In this document: one piece after another, positions 1-11,846 of the stretch
Layout of the letters: every line of letters begins with the position of its first letter
Position numbering within the stretch: position 1 is the first letter of the stretch
Assembly (NCBI GenBank): GCA_018873225.1
Contig: JAEILZ010000005.1
Location: forward strand, 3,906,001 to 3,970,000
Origin: [Phialemoniopsis] sp. UDSM-2020
Lineage: Eukaryota; Ascomycota; Sordariomycetes; Thyridiales; Thyridiaceae
Length of the DNA stretch: 64,000 bases
Reading direction: 5' to 3'
Translations under genes and position numbers: made by a program
The notes under the pieces: generated by a model
The model's database searches: none
What the model was told of the DNA's origin: nothing
Seen by the model: only the letters and a program-made list of their open reading frames with translations

Positions 1-2139
1 TCCTCTTCGGGCAGTTTGCACAGGTGCATCAGCAGAACGAGAATGGCTGTCATGCTATAGTAGCAGTGATATGCCCATCGCCGCATGCTCCGGTCCTCCT
101 CGATGACACTGTAGATAAGTGTGACGTTTTCCCGGGCGGCGCTCAAACAAATCGGTGCTGAAATATCTGCAGAACCGGGAGATCTGAATGTCGGGGTATT
201 TCGGACCGAAGCTCGATGTAACAATACCATAAGATGGTTGAAATCTAATATTCTCAGGATACATACCCGGCACGTTTGAGTAGAGGTGGGACTTACGGAT
301 TTCTACACTCTGACGCTGACGTTTAACCCATCTAGTCGTTGCCCAAGAGCGTTTGCCATACCTCTGCAGTCCCCTGTCAAACCTGAGGTGTGGTGGAAGT
401 CCTTCACGCCAAGCACACAGCTCGACGTGTAGCTTCATACGTCGGTCTTCGAGCGGCTCCGATGAGGGCACACTATCGGTTGTAGAGATCTGGATTCATG
501 TCAGGGTTAAACATGATTTCAGGCTAACTGAAACTTACGAGGTTGATAACCCTACGCATTATCATACTAAACTTTGCTATGACAGCAATGAAAGTGACAC
601 GACTAACGCCGGTCACAGGATCCTGTGCTTGTTAACAAGCCTGGTTCAGACGCAACTGCGACAATTATCTCAAACTCAACATACTGAAACATTCTCTGGG
701 AACGAAGCTTTGGCGTCTTCGTCTCGTATTGAAGTCGGTCTCCCTGAATCTAAGCACTGTTCTGCCTCGACAGTGTAGAGCATCCACCAACATCTGGAAG
801 CTGCTTGACGAACATCATCGCAGTGGCTAGCAGGGTAAGTGGTGTTTATACCAATCGAATAAGCGAAGCGGATAGCAAGCCCAATATAATTATACGCCAC
901 TAGGAAGCATCAGTAAGTTGAGAGACGCAATTTCTTTATACATGCACTTACAATTTGGCTTGAGAACATGCTGGGCATAGCAACCCTGAGCGAGTGGTCA
1001 GCTTCGTGTTGAAGTCGAGGTCAGAGCAAGTCATTTTACCAATAGCATTGCAGCTTGAACCGTCTCAATGCTGACTGCATCAAACAATTTGCCAAGCACA
1101 TCTTGAGCTTTTGAAAAGTAAGACGCTGCCCATTCTGCATTATCAGCGCCAGAGTCAGAATACAAGGCCCCCATGGCAAGAACTGAATGAACCAAACACT
1201 CCCTTTGCTGAGATGTCAGAGTCTGAGTATTGCGTAATTGATCGTCCCAAAAGCTGCTGTATAATGACATGAACGAAGCCATGTCGACGATTGGTAAGTA
1301 GTCATGGATAGTATCGAAGAAATTGTGCACATAGGCATTCATAATATCTTTCCGTAGTTTCCACGTTTCTCTCAGACCAGAGGTGACTGGAACGAATTCG
1401 TTCTGCTCGAATAGGCCATCCAATTCGATCTCTGGAGCTCTTGTAGCTGTACGAGATCTTTTCGACACCGGAGTCTCGAATTGACGGGTTTCCCTTTCGA
1501 ACTCCTTAAGTTGAGCACCTAAGCTCCGTGCAAGAGCAAGGATGGATGTGCTGCCGTAGAACTCACTCGACCCGGTGGAGGCGTTGAATGTCATTACCGT
1601 CTGAAACTTGATCTCAACCGTCTGGTGAAACTCCGTCATTGTCTCGAGGCCTGTCGACCACTTCGAATTATGGGAGGCGATACTGTTGTGTTCGGCGGAC
1701 TTCATCGTGAGATTCCTGTCAAGCCCCTGAAGTGGAACACATGGTGTTGCATCGAATAAAGGTTGCCTGGAGACAAGCTTTTCTAGTTCTCGCAATCGCT
1801 GGTGAAACGTGTCGAACTCTCTGCGTATGCTAGTTGAAACTCGCGTCAGGTTACGAACACTATTCACAAGGGGAATAGGGTTCATACCCGGCCAGGTTCT
1901 CGACTGAAGTTGACGAATCGTAGTCACAGTGTCGCTTAGAGTGAACACATGATTTGCAGGGAATGGCACCGTCGCACTTTGCGACGCGATATTGGTCAGG
2001 ACTGTGTGGAAGAACAGACATAGGGCAGGGGCCAGCGTACCTTCGACTTCCGGATTCGGCAAGGGTTGCAGGCCTCCGCAGTCTTCTTGCGCTGGCTCGC
2101 CGGCGGCGCGAGCAGCTTTTGCTGCTGAGTTGCGCTCAT
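1..2139 (-). CDS. Zn(II)2Cys6 transcription factor, 3' end outside window
   Basis: Nuclear fungal regulator with an N-terminal binuclear zinc cluster and a fungal-specific (MHR) middle domain. Exon 1 (2139-2041) begins MSATQQQK and carries C24, C27; exon 2 (1976-1888) supplies C34, C40, C43, C50, giving C-x2-C-x6-C-x5-C-x2-C-x6-C once a 64-nt intron is removed. Exon 3 (1829-1040), a 34-nt exon (985-952) and exon 5 (899 to about 685) join in phase and give the MHR stretch ending LAYNYIGLAIRFAYSIG. More exons lie between about 530 and 1; the last visible one reads ICLSAARENVTLIYSV and RRWAYHCYYSMTAILVLL, typical of the C-terminal half of this domain, and runs off the left edge. Boundaries between 690 and 480 are uncertain. 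It diverges from a SnoaL-like gene, so it may regulate that gene and the MFS gene beyond it (inference). Confidence 0.85.
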
Positions 2140-2208
2140 ATCCGCAGTACTAGACCTTAAGACATGGTAACCAACTGAAATTTTTTTGTATTGGCAAAAC
2201 CTTCACGT

Positions 2209-2240
2209 CGGTCTCCCGGAAGCATAGATGCGGAGCTCCG
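2209..2240. promoter_or_regulatory. Two CGG-N4-CCG inverted sites in a divergent promoter
   Basis: CGG-TCTC-CCG lies at 2209-2218 and the perfect palindrome CGGAGCTCCG at 2231-2240, 22 bp apart, about two helical turns. Inverted CGG triplets are the usual recognition form for dimeric Zn2Cys6 factors. They sit in the 428-bp divergent promoter between such a factor (start 2139) and the SnoaL-like gene (start 2568). Binding by the neighbouring factor, possibly autoregulatory, is inference. The rest of 2140-2567 shows no credible gene. Confidence 0.5.
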
Positions 2241-2567
2241 GGTTTTCTCCACAACCAAGTTCATGTCTGGAGCATTTGCCGCACCCAAGATGCGGGGTAA
2301 GAATGGACTTCTCCAGGTAAGGAATAGCTTGTTTCTGGGGAGACTTTAGGGAAGCAAAGCTGCTTTGGATTGCCTGGTAATTGGAATCCGATTGGCCTGC
2401 TCGTTTGTTGGCGTTGGTAAGGACCAACGGGGAGATCCCGAAGGGCGCAAGATCTCCGAACTTGGCTGATGCGGCTGACATTGGTGCTCGCTTCGAGTAG
2501 ATACGCATTGGAAATGGCAAAGTAATGACAAGCTCACATTTCATCGCTGCTTGAGATGGCCTGTCCG

Positions 2568-3322
2568 ATGCCAGACCTTCACTCAAATCCATTGGGCTCA
2601 CGCCCCGATCATGCAGTTCGCAACAATGGGCCTGATAATTTGGCCCTCGAGCGTTTTGAGATCCGAGAGCTAGCTGAAGGATGGCCGTGCTACAGGTCAG
2701 TGAGAGCGCGGTAGATGTGATGATGCAACTTTTCGCGCCGTTATCAACTTTTCATGTCTTCTGCTTCCCCGACAGGGACCATTTCGAGTGGGAGAACTTC
2801 CGCTCCATCTTCCACCCTGGAGCCTTCGTGTACACCACCTGGACGGGCCGGACCGCCCTCGAGGACTTCATCAAGCTCTCGCAGGATGGCATGGATGCGG
2901 GCGCTCACATCATGCACCGCGTCCACGGCACCACCGTCGACCTCGCCGGGGACCGCGCGGTCGCCAAGATGAAGGCCACCATCACGCAGCGCTTCGTCCT
3001 CGACGGCTGCGAGGTCGACGCCGAGGCCGACTGCCGCTTCTGCATGTTCTTTGAGAAGCGCGGCGACCGTTGGGGCGCGTGCTTCGTGCGCCACTTTTAC
3101 GAGAAGGATAAGCTGATCCCGGTCGACCCGCGCAAGGTGCCGGAGCTGGACGACGCCGTATTGAACTCATTCCCGGAGGGCTACCGGTTCTTGTCTTACT
3201 GCCAGTCCAAGACTATTCCGAGGTTCAAGCCCATCCTCATGCCTGGCTATCGGGGACCGGAGCACGATAAGTTGTATTGGCAGGCTAAGCAGTGGCTGGA
3301 TGGGGAGGATATACAGGTCTGA
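2568..3322 (+). CDS. SnoaL-like / NTF2-fold protein
   Basis: Predicted 224-aa cytosolic protein of the SnoaL-like (NTF2-fold) group, whose small alpha+beta barrels include scytalone dehydratase-like hydratases, cyclases and isomerases. Two exons: 2568-2695 ([20 protein letters not shown]...) and 2776-3322, joined across an 80-nt intron so that [10 protein letters not shown] continues into [14 protein letters not shown]. The alternative ATG at 2681 would read through the intron and loses this continuity. The core shows [28 protein letters not shown] and a strand series ending in [20 protein letters not shown], the usual layout of the fold. Substrate unknown. It stands between a divergent Zn2Cys6 gene and a co-directional anion-type MFS carrier, compatible with a small uptake-and-conversion unit. 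Confidence 0.75.
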
Positions 3323-3901
3323 TGTACAAAGAGCAGCATTAGCCATTAGCCACCATTTGTGGATCGGCTTGCTCGTGATTCTCGCGATTTAAGCCGAAAA
3401 GAAGCTGCAGACACTACATGTGCTTCCCACCCAAACCAACTGTCAGCTCTTCCACTAGACTATGCGACTATCACACTGCTCCAGATTCTAAATCAAGCAC
3501 ACTTCCAATTACACCAAGAGAAGTAAATATGCCTGTCGTTCATCGGTGCAGTGAGAAATGGCCGTGGTTCCCCGCGTTCACCCCGCAAAACGACTTCGGA
3601 GCTAGTTTTGGGCTCCTGGCTTGGCAGGCTTTACACAGGAAGATCTGCCCTTCTCGAGATCAGCCAAGCTTTCGACTCCAGGCCGATAACTTAGTGCCCA
3701 CAACAACTGATCCAAGCTACGGCGAGCCCCGATCCAGTTCGTCCGTTGGACTCCACAACGCCTACGTTGGAACATGAATAGGAGAGTCAAATCAAAATAT
3801 AGAAAGACTGCAATTCCTATGTCCACTAGATAGCCAATTCATCTAGATGACTTTACTTGTGATCCATCGTCCCAAGCTATCGTTATATTGATTCTTTTGA
3901 A
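3323..3901. other. Gene-free spacer upstream of the MFS gene
   Basis: 579 bp holding the end of the SnoaL-like transcript and the promoter of the MFS gene. Short open frames here have no recognisable protein features. No repeat or RNA gene seen. Confidence 0.5.
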
Positions 3902-5681
3902 ATGACACACGGGGATATCAGCAAAGATGCTCGCGACAGTATTGAGCACGTCGAGAAGACAGCGATCATCGGGCACGACAAAAAGGCCGAGGTCTTTACG
4001 ACCAATGTTGATTTACAGCCTCTGGATCCGGTGATAGAAAAGTCGTTAAATCGAAAGCTTGACACCTGGGTCATGCCTTTATTAACATTAAGTTTCATGT
4101 TCGCATACGTGGACAGGTGTGTTCCCCAGTTGCCACCGTGAGGGAATCAGTAGAAGTGACCTAGGTTGCTTAGGTCAAACCTCGGGAACTCTAAGATCAT
4201 GGGGCTGGAAGAGGACCTTGACATGCATGGCTACGACTTCAATTGGGCGTCCACTGCATTCGTAAGTTTCCATGTCCTAGACCAATCTAGACTGCGCCAG
4301 TGGTTGACCAGCATCATCTTATAGTACTTTACCTACATCATCGTCGAGTTACCAGCCAACATCGTCCTCAAAAAAGTCGGCGCCAAGATCTTCCTGCCAG
4401 GTCTTTGTCTCATCTTCGGAATCATCACACTCTCCACAGCATTCATTGAAAATTTCCAAAGCATGTTGGCGATGCGCCTGCTTCTCGGCCTCGCCGAGGG
4501 AGGCTTGCTGCCGGGATACGCCTTTTACTTCTCCAGTCTCTACCCACGCTACGAGCTCGGCAGCCGCATATCGGGAATCATGGCGGCCTCGGTCGCATCC
4601 GGTTTCGTTGGTGGGTTTCTGGCGCTGGGCTTCGGAAACCTGAAGCCTATGGGCAAGCTCCACACCTGGCGGCACATCTACTTCTTCGAGGGTGTTATAT
4701 CACTAGCTCTAGCGGTGGTGTCCTTTCTTTTGCTACCCAAAGGCATCGAGGACGCGTGGTTCTTAACGCCCGAAGAGAAGGAGCTCGGCCGAGAACGACT
4801 GCGGCGTCAGGAACTCGCCGACCCTTCGCCCAAGATCACCAAGAGACATATCAAACAGGGCGTCTTCAATATTGGCAGTTGGTTGTCTGCTGGGGTATAC
4901 TCCATGATCAACGTCCCGATACAGTCTTGTATCTTGTTCCTGCCCACGGTACGTGGCTCCTATGCCTGCCGGCATTTCAGTGAATACTGTACCTGACGAT
5001 CACCTTAATAGATCATTCGGGCCATGGGATACACCTCGAGCAAAGCGCAGATGATGTCCGGTGCTCCGTTTCTAGCTGGCGCATTTGTGCTTGCTGTGCA
5101 GGGTTATGTATCGGACAAGCTCCGCCGCCGCGGCCTCATCGTGCTCATATTCGTACCATTCATGGCGCTCTGCTTTATGCTGCTCCTCATCTTCACTTTG
5201 AGTGGACCTGAGCTGTTGTTGCGTTCCGACCTTCGATACATGGCTTTGTTCCTAGGTATTTCACTCGGAAGCCCCGGAGGACCAATTTGTTTAGCCGTAC
5301 GTATCTTGCGAAAATCTCCCTCTCCATCAACGCGCCCAACTAATTCGTACTGTATTCTACTAGTGGGCGACGAACAATGCTCCCAATCCAGGCGTGCGCG
5401 CTGTGACAACGGCTCTGGTTGTCGGCGTCGGCAGCCTCGGCTCGTTCATTGCTTCATGGACCTACACCAACAAGGAAGCACCTTTGTACGTGACGGGTCA
5501 CTCGATCAACATGGGCTTCTCAGCTGCGGCTGTGTCTCTGATCGTTGTCTTTTGGTGGTATTGCAGCTGGGAGAATCGGCAGCGAGATCTCGGTCGGCGA
5601 GACCATCGTCTTGTTGATCTCTCGGAGGATGAGGTCAACAGCCTAGGTCACCGTCATCCTCACTTCCGGTATGCTTATTAG
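3902..5681 (+). CDS. MFS transporter, allantoate permease (Dal5)-like, ACS family
   Basis: Predicted 509-aa plasma-membrane carrier of the anion:cation symporter branch (Dal5, nicotinate and vitamin H carriers), which usually takes up organic anions with protons. Five exons: 3902-4116, 4174-4261, 4325-4948, 5012-5296, 5364-5681, all phase-consistent. A soluble N-terminus leads into TM1 and the family motif YVDRSNLGNSKI, formed by splicing exon 1 to exon 2. Further family marks are YIIVELPANIVLKKVG, RLLLGLAEGGLLPGYAFYFS and WATNNAPNPGVRAVTTAL near the last helices. The length is normal for the family. It follows the SnoaL-like gene on the same strand; its substrate may be that pathway's acid (inference). 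Confidence 0.9.
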
Positions 5682-6539
5682 AGCATAAGTGACTTCATTA
5701 GAGTCAGAGACAGTAAGCGGTAGCGTGCAGGAAAAGAGACGAAATTTAGTCGTGAAATTGTCCCTCTTAGAAGTCACTATCAACGAGATGAATATGTGAA
5801 ATCATATGGCGAGCAAAGCCGCTACCGACCAGAAGGGCAGTTTGAGTATCCCACATAGTTACTTCAGCCACAGAGCCCCAGCTTGAGGTTACCGTTCCCG
5901 GTTCCACAGCAATCAGAGACATACTAACAAGCGCAAACAGCCGTTATCAACCGCCGCCGTCTTTGCGCCAGTGACTGTTATCAGCGGCCGCCGGCGCCGC
6001 ACTGTTGGCCTAGAACCCACTTGGCGAAACCCAAATCTGGAACATTGGCCCGGACCGTGGCGCTCGCGCGGTTCAGGGAGACTAGCGCCATAGTGCTATT
6101 GACGACACTAAGGCCGAACTATTGGAAGAATAAATGTACTGGTAGCTTCGATGCCTTCTCTAATCCTGGTAGAAAATCCACTGGGATCGATCGGGCCAAG
6201 TATTCAACGCGTCCCAGCAGGTGGTTTTGCTCCGGCAAATGTTGATAAGGATGGGGACGGGAGGGGCAATCTGAACGATCGTAAGGGGAGCAGATCCGGA
6301 GGCTAGGTTCATTCTCATGTGATTCTCATTATTATTCCTAATCCTAAACACCAATCGTGATCCGTCAAGCACCAGATCCGTATTATATATCCTCCAAACT
6401 CCATATGCTGTCGTCAAGTGACACCAAGATTTAGACAAGAATCAACTCCGCTCTGTCATGTACAATACTCAAGGGAAATAGCCTGCCCAAGAATCAACAG
6501 CGGCCCATCCAACCGATCATTATGTGCAGCAGAGGTCGA
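5682..6539. other. Convergent gene-free spacer
   Basis: 858 bp between the 3' ends of the MFS and WSC genes. It contains a G+C-rich patch near 5940-6000 with two TTATCA (GATA-type) words, which are unlikely to be promoter sites in a convergent spacer. No gene seen. Confidence 0.5.
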
Positions 6540-7608
6540 TTAAGCTCCGGAGTTGCCGTTGACGTAGAGCTGGAGCGTGTTGCTGGCACCGCAGGTCTCG
6601 GCCACGTTGCCACCGCAGGCCATGTTGCACGCGCTGTCATCGGTGTGCGTGGTGCCGTCAGCCAGCTCGTTGCCGCACCAGCACTCGGTGCCGAACTCGA
6701 GGCCGGCGAACTTGTACCCGCCGTTGTAGCAGTCGTAGAAGCACGTCTCGTGCGTCATGCCGCTGAGCGAGTAGACGGTGCTCAGGGCCTTGGCGCCGGA
6801 GCTCGGCTCCGTGTAGCAGCCGGCGTAGGCGTACGGGTAGACGGCCTGCGTGGGCGTCGGCGGCGGCAGCGTCGCCGTGGAGCCGGCCTTTTGGTAGATG
6901 TCGATGAAGGAGCGGCCGCCGCACTGTTCGGCGGGGGCGCCGCCGCAGGCGATGTCGCAGGCGCTGGCGTCGGTGCGGAAGGCGCCGTTCTGGATGGCGT
7001 TGCCGCAGTAGCACTCGGAGCCGTACTCGACGCCGTAAAAGTCCGAGGAGGCGCAGAGGCCGGCGCACATCTCGACGGTCATGAGCGGGTCGTAGTGCTT
7101 CTCGGCCAGGGCCTTGGCGCCGCCGACGCCCTCGGTCCAGCAGCCGAGGGAGGTGTCGACGGGCTTGGTGGTGGGCGCGGCGACGTAGGTCGTGTCCGTC
7201 TTGGTCTTGGTGGGGATGGAGATGCAGCTGCAGGCGCTCGACAGGCGGGTGTCGGGGTAGGAAGTGGTGAGCAGCGGCGAGGGGTAGGCGAATGGTGTGG
7301 TAGTCACCGAGGGGATGCTATCAATCCCCGGTCAGTATGAGATGCGTCTTGATACCCAGGGAGGATGCGGTCACTTACGCAGCTGCGGCGGTGGTGATGG
7401 TGACGGTGGTGTGGGTGTAAGCGTCAATGAACGTCTGGCAGAACGAGGTGGCAGAGTCCATGTAGCGCTTGTCCCGGAAGCGGTTCAAGAGGTTGTCGCC
7501 ATTGCAGCGGGTGCTACGCTCCTCGAGAGGAGAGACAATGGGGTTGGCATCGACGGCAGCGGCCGAGACCAGGAGGCCCAAGAGGGACACAACGCGAGTG
7601 TTCGACAT
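6540..7608 (-). CDS. Secreted protein with two WSC domains
   Basis: Predicted 335-aa extracellular or wall protein; WSC domains are cysteine-rich modules thought to bind cell-wall glycans. Exon 1 (7608-7379) encodes a signal peptide (MSNTRVVSLLGLLVSAAAV) and a short leader; exon 2 (7317-6540) joins in phase across a 61-nt intron. A Ser/Thr/Pro-rich linker (about residues 80-130) precedes WSC 1 (about 134-218, GCWTEG ... ECYCGN ... ACGG ... QCGG) and WSC 2 (about 240-332, GCYTEP ... ECWCGN ... ACGG ... TCG). There is no transmembrane segment after the second domain, so this is not a Wsc1-type sensor. It lies at the edge of a block of secreted glycan-active genes. Confidence 0.9.
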
Positions 7609-8479
7609 GGTGATAATGCCAAGACTATGACGGTACTCCAGATGAAACGAGTGACTGCAACTACCGGGTAGAGAACGACTGTCGAGGATGAGGAAAGAGA
7701 TCGGCGGCCGTGGCCGGGTCCAACGGGCACGATGGCTTCTTTAAAGAGGGCAGAAGGCAGGCCAGTCGACGCCATGGCGCCTCGCGGCACACGGATGCCG
7801 ATGACGAGGCCTCAATCGTGGGGCGCGCTTTTCTTTTTCGCAAGCTCTGCATCTTGGATGCACACTCTTTTGCTTGTGCCTGCAGCTATTGAACTTGCTG
7901 GTGAGGCGTTTGGGTGAACTAACGATGTTTCCCTTGCAGCGCGTCTGCGGACGCGGGCTGATTCCAGCCTAGCGCCAGGGCTTCCTTGCTGCATGGATGC
8001 GCTGGATGAGACTCCACGAGCCTAGAAACATGGGCGAACAGGGATGGTCGACGCCTTTTTTCATGCCGCTTATGCAGGTGCCATGAGATTTGGCGGCGCT
8101 AGTGAGCCAGCATCAACGGGACTATTGACGCCTAGACTTGGACGTGGGCAAACACTAACCTCATTGTGCGCATCAAGGTGTGGTAACCCATCACAAGCTG
8201 AAGGCGACGTGGATCATCTCGATCTGGTTGTTGTGTCTTGTGTTGCCGGCTGCCGGATTGGCTGGTTTCTTTTTTCCGGCAAGACACTGGAAGGCGATGA
8301 AGCATCATCTCTTTTCTCTAAGCCTACTCGTTACTACCAACTGCCAAGCGATGTAAAATAATTCAGGCTCACACACGCCGTGGACGGATGTTTCTGCCGA
8401 TATTTCGATTCTCTACTGTTCATCCGCGAGGTCATCAAAGCCTGCTACTGACTACTGCAAACAACCTCCATTCCTCCTC
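7609..8479. other. Gene-free spacer between WSC and GH18 genes
   Basis: 871 bp containing the WSC promoter and the GH18 3' flank. Several short open frames overlap on both strands but none shows a domain, signal peptide or consistent splicing. No RNA gene or repeat seen. Confidence 0.5.
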
Positions 8480-9373
8480 TCAGGATCCACCGTGCAGAAA
8501 GTCATAAACTTTGGCTTGCACTTGCCCTTCTTCCTGATGATTGCCTGAGTTGAGACGGTACATATGAATCCCGGCCAGATGGTTGTCAGTGTAAGCCCTT
8601 TTGGCTTCGCTGAGCGACGGGCTCTGGCACCCTGACTCTGCACACAGTCCATACAGAAGCTGCTTCGCCTTGAAGCCCAGGTCCAGAAACTGCTGCGGGG
8701 TCAGGGAGATGCCGCCAGCATACGTCTGCATGTTGACAAAGTCCAAGGACGCCTTAGCCTTGTCAAGATTCGTGGTCACCGATGGCGAGACGGTGACGTC
8801 GAACTTTCGCCCATCGATGCTCTGGAGCTTCGTTCGAATCTGTGAGAGAATCTTGGGGACGCCATCAACAACATTGTTTGACTCGTAATCGATGTCATAG
8901 CCATTTACCCCCTTCCACTTCTGCATGAACGACTTGACAGATGTCGTGTACTTGGCGATGTCATCATCGTTCTGCAGGGTCGAAAGGGCGCTGCCCCAGC
9001 TGTGAACGCCCTGACCCCACCACTGCGAGACAATGATCTTGATGTCTGGATTTTGCTCGCGGGCTGTCTTAATCGTCCACTTGAGGCGATGGGCGGCCGG
9101 ACCCGTCGAAGTTGAGTTGTAGAGTCCAAAGGTACCGTCATCTTAGATACCCAGTGGTCCAACATATAGATAATCAACGACCTTAAAGTTGATCGAGTTC
9201 CATGCAGAAGGAATAGTATTGTACTTTTGGTCATCTGAGAGATACATCCATGACGCTGCGATCGGTTGCGCAGCTGAAGTTTGATCCGAGATGCTCTCTT
9301 GAGCTGAAGCAGCGCTCGCGCCAAACAGTGATAGTTGAATGGCCAATAGGCACTTCATCAAATCATTCATCAT
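8480..9373 (-). pseudogene. GH18 chitinase-like secreted protein with one in-frame stop
   Basis: Single-exon reading frame of 298 codons for a secreted GH18-type (beta/alpha)8 protein. It starts with a signal peptide (MKCLLAIQLSLFGASAASA from the second in-frame methionine, or MMNDL... five residues earlier). The first 76 codons end DYLYVGPLGI, then TAA at 9145-9143, and the same frame resumes directly with DDGTFGLYNSTSTGP and stays open to 8480. The catalytic strand reads GYDIDYE: the proton-donor Glu and the Asp two residues before it are present, while the first Asp of DxxDxDxE is Asn. No intron with consensus borders and the right phase removes the stop without losing conserved sequence. 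A recent nonsense mutation or a base-call error are the two simple explanations. Confidence 0.7.
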
Positions 9374-9898
9374 ATTGAGCTAACAGGGGAAAATGATAAT
9401 GCGTATGAATGATCGATGAAGAAGTATGGCCCTACATTTGACATAGATGAAGCAAATCATAACAATGGCTTTTATATGCACCTAGCAGAAAGAACATAGA
9501 ATGTGTTGCAAGCGACAAGCCGGTGCTGACTGTGTTGGAGAGCACATACAATGTAAGCGCGAGGTCAGCGTACCTGGCGGCTTGTCGCCATCTCCAATCG
9601 TCGCAAACCAAAGCTTAGCTTCCACCGCGCCGTTTTATTTGGCATGGTCCATGGCACAAGACTTTATCAGCTGGACCAATCAAATGATACGACACTCCTT
9701 TCGAAAGAATCTGGTCGCCAGGATCGTCGGGTCATAGGCCTAGCTGATGTCAGCTCGGGACGAAAGGCACATTTATCATTCAATACTCAAATTACTCTAG
9801 TATCAATCAGGGGTTCTCTTTTACTAGGTTGTTGAATTAACATTGACAGCTACGATGGGGATGCATTGGATCTTTTCCAGAGCCAATCAGTTCCCCTG
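9374..9898. promoter_or_regulatory. GH18 promoter region with a TATA-like box
   Basis: 525 bp between the GH18 start and the 3' end of the first GH79 gene. On the minus strand a TATA-like box (GCATATAAAAG, 9478-9468) lies about 95 bp before the GH18 start, so the promoter looks intact even though the coding frame is interrupted. No gene seen. Confidence 0.45.
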
Positions 9899-11846
9899 TC
9901 AGAGATATATCAAAGCCGCCGAGCTCGCATTCATCATGATAGACGCATTCGAATCCAGCTTCTCGAAAACTTCTTCGCCAGTGGCCTTGCCGTCATAATT
10001 GTCCCAGCTCTGTCCACCCCAGGTGATGTCGGGAGCATAGCTCATGAGCGTGTCAAAGCTCAACCGTTTGAAGCTTGCCTTCTTGTCAACAAGGTCAGGA
10101 AGGTCAACAGCAATAGCCGGGCGAGGACCAGTGTTCCTAGAAATTCTCAAGGTTAGCCGAAGTCAAACAATGGTAGATTCAATGAATCTTAGACGTACTC
10201 TATTGTCCAGGGCATCGAGTTGATGAGCATGATTCGCTTCAATTTGCAGCCCTCCCAAATTTGGTACGCGGCGATAGAGCTGTTGTCGGTCCAGATCTCG
10301 TTGACGAATGCATTGCCAGACTTTCCGATCGCGTCGGCAGTAGCCAGGTAGCCGTAGTACTGGCCCAGAATATGTCTCTTCGCTTCTGGCTTGTGGTCTG
10401 TGATGTTCTTGCCAATATGATCCACCGGAATAAAGGCTGAAAGACGATTAACTTAAGGCCATAGGCATGCGGGCTATCTATTGAGGGTAGACTCACCACT
10501 GTAGTTGTACCCGACGCCCTGATGGAACATCAGCCCAGTGATACCGACAGAGGCGGCTTGAAGGCTGTAGTCAATATGCCACAGAGCGGCTGCGGCGGCG
10601 TTGCTAACTCCGGGTTGACCGTGACCAAAGTACGTGTTGGTCTCACCAAGCACAAATTCCATGCCGTTACGCTTGGCAATCATGGCAGAGACAGCATAAG
10701 CCGTGAGGTTGCCGCGAATCCAGACCTTGTTCACCAGATCCTTGGCAATCCCAGGCCAGTATTCAGGCCCGTACTTGGTGTAGTCTTTTCCGGACTGGTA
10801 GTGATGCTCAGAGATAGAGCTGATGTACCTGTACCAAATCAGTCAGTTATGGTGCTCGGTGTACTGTCGTGTAAGAGGTTCTAAACTCACTTCCCCATCT
10901 GGGAGCGCATGATGCCAGTTGACAAGTACTGTTCCGTAGTCCACTTTGGCAGTGCGAACTCCCCAACGCGGTACTTGCGTTCTTCATTCGGGAGCGTCTT
11001 CTGAATCTCGTCAAAGTACTCAAGCCTTTTCAAGCATCATGGTTAATTCTGTCGACTTGGTAGCCAGTGTGCGGAGAATAACCTACTGGTTGGCCTTGTA
11101 ATCCCAGATGCTCCAGTTCGAGGGTCGGTACTGGTCGGCCCAGGTGTCCGGCTCATTGCCAATCTGGATGTGGGCGAGCTTCACACCCTTGCAGCGAGGC
11201 TCCTGTCTGACTGTAAGCTAACACAACCAAGACAGTCAGATTGCTCGTTGCAAATACTCACCGCAAAAGCTTTTTCAATCTGTACAACCTGGGCAGCAGC
11301 CTCACTCGCATTACCCCTGGCAAAGTCAACTCCCCATGTAAAGGCAGTACCTTCGGGGAAGTTGCAAGAGCTCAGCCAGTAGTGATAGCCCGCTCCGACG
11401 AAAGAAGCCTGAGGAAACAGCTGCTTAGTGTTCTTGGGTGGGTCTGGAACAGCTGCGTAGACGTTGGAAAATCCGGGGTCGCCCGTGATCTCTGGCACAT
11501 AGATGATATGATCTTGGCTTCCACCTCCGACTCTGGGCCAATTTGTCAATGACACAACCAGCGATAGCAATTTTTCAGTAGGCATGTCTTACCTGATCCT
11601 TGGCGCAACACCAGTCTTCTCCTTGAGGTTGTTCATCAGATTGTAGGTGAATTCGTTTTTCTCGGACGTAGTCCCCGCCCAGTCTACGAATCTGTCCGGC
11701 TCAATGGAGAACCCACAGAGCTCGCCATTGACAGGCAGAGCGGCCTTGGGCTTGGCCCAGTCAAATTGAAGCCGTGAGCGGCCGGCTTCTTGCGCCGAAG
11801 CGCAGCCAGCTAGCACGCCGAGTAGCACGAGAATGCCCATGGTCAT
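9899..11846 (-). CDS. GH79 beta-glucuronidase-like enzyme (copy 1)
   Basis: Predicted 527-aa secreted retaining glycosidase of family GH79 (fungal beta-glucuronidases and 4-O-methyl-glucuronidases acting on arabinogalactan and related glycans). Seven exons: 11846-11593, 11532-11262, 11202-11087, 11025-10891, 10828-10497, 10436-10199, 10136-9899, all in phase. Signal peptide MTMGILVLLGVLAGCASA; then GELCGFSIEPDRF, the usual first strand. Acid/base Glu is E192 in HIQIGNEPDT and the likely nucleophile E321 in FVLGETNTYFGHG. The C-terminal beta-domain ends NASSAALIYL, where this family often ends in a hydrophobic strand. A minus-strand TATA-like box (11940-11931) lies about 90 bp upstream. It is paralogous to, but clearly diverged from, the next gene. 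Confidence 0.9.

Noticed and set aside
2203..2601. 132-codon minus-strand frame
   Set aside because: It has no domain, overlaps the supported first exon of the SnoaL-like gene on the other strand and covers the divergent promoter with the CGG sites.
6522..7340. 272-codon plus-strand frame over the WSC gene
   Set aside because: Gly/Ala/Val/Arg-rich antisense shadow of a G+C-rich exon; the minus strand has two clear WSC domains.
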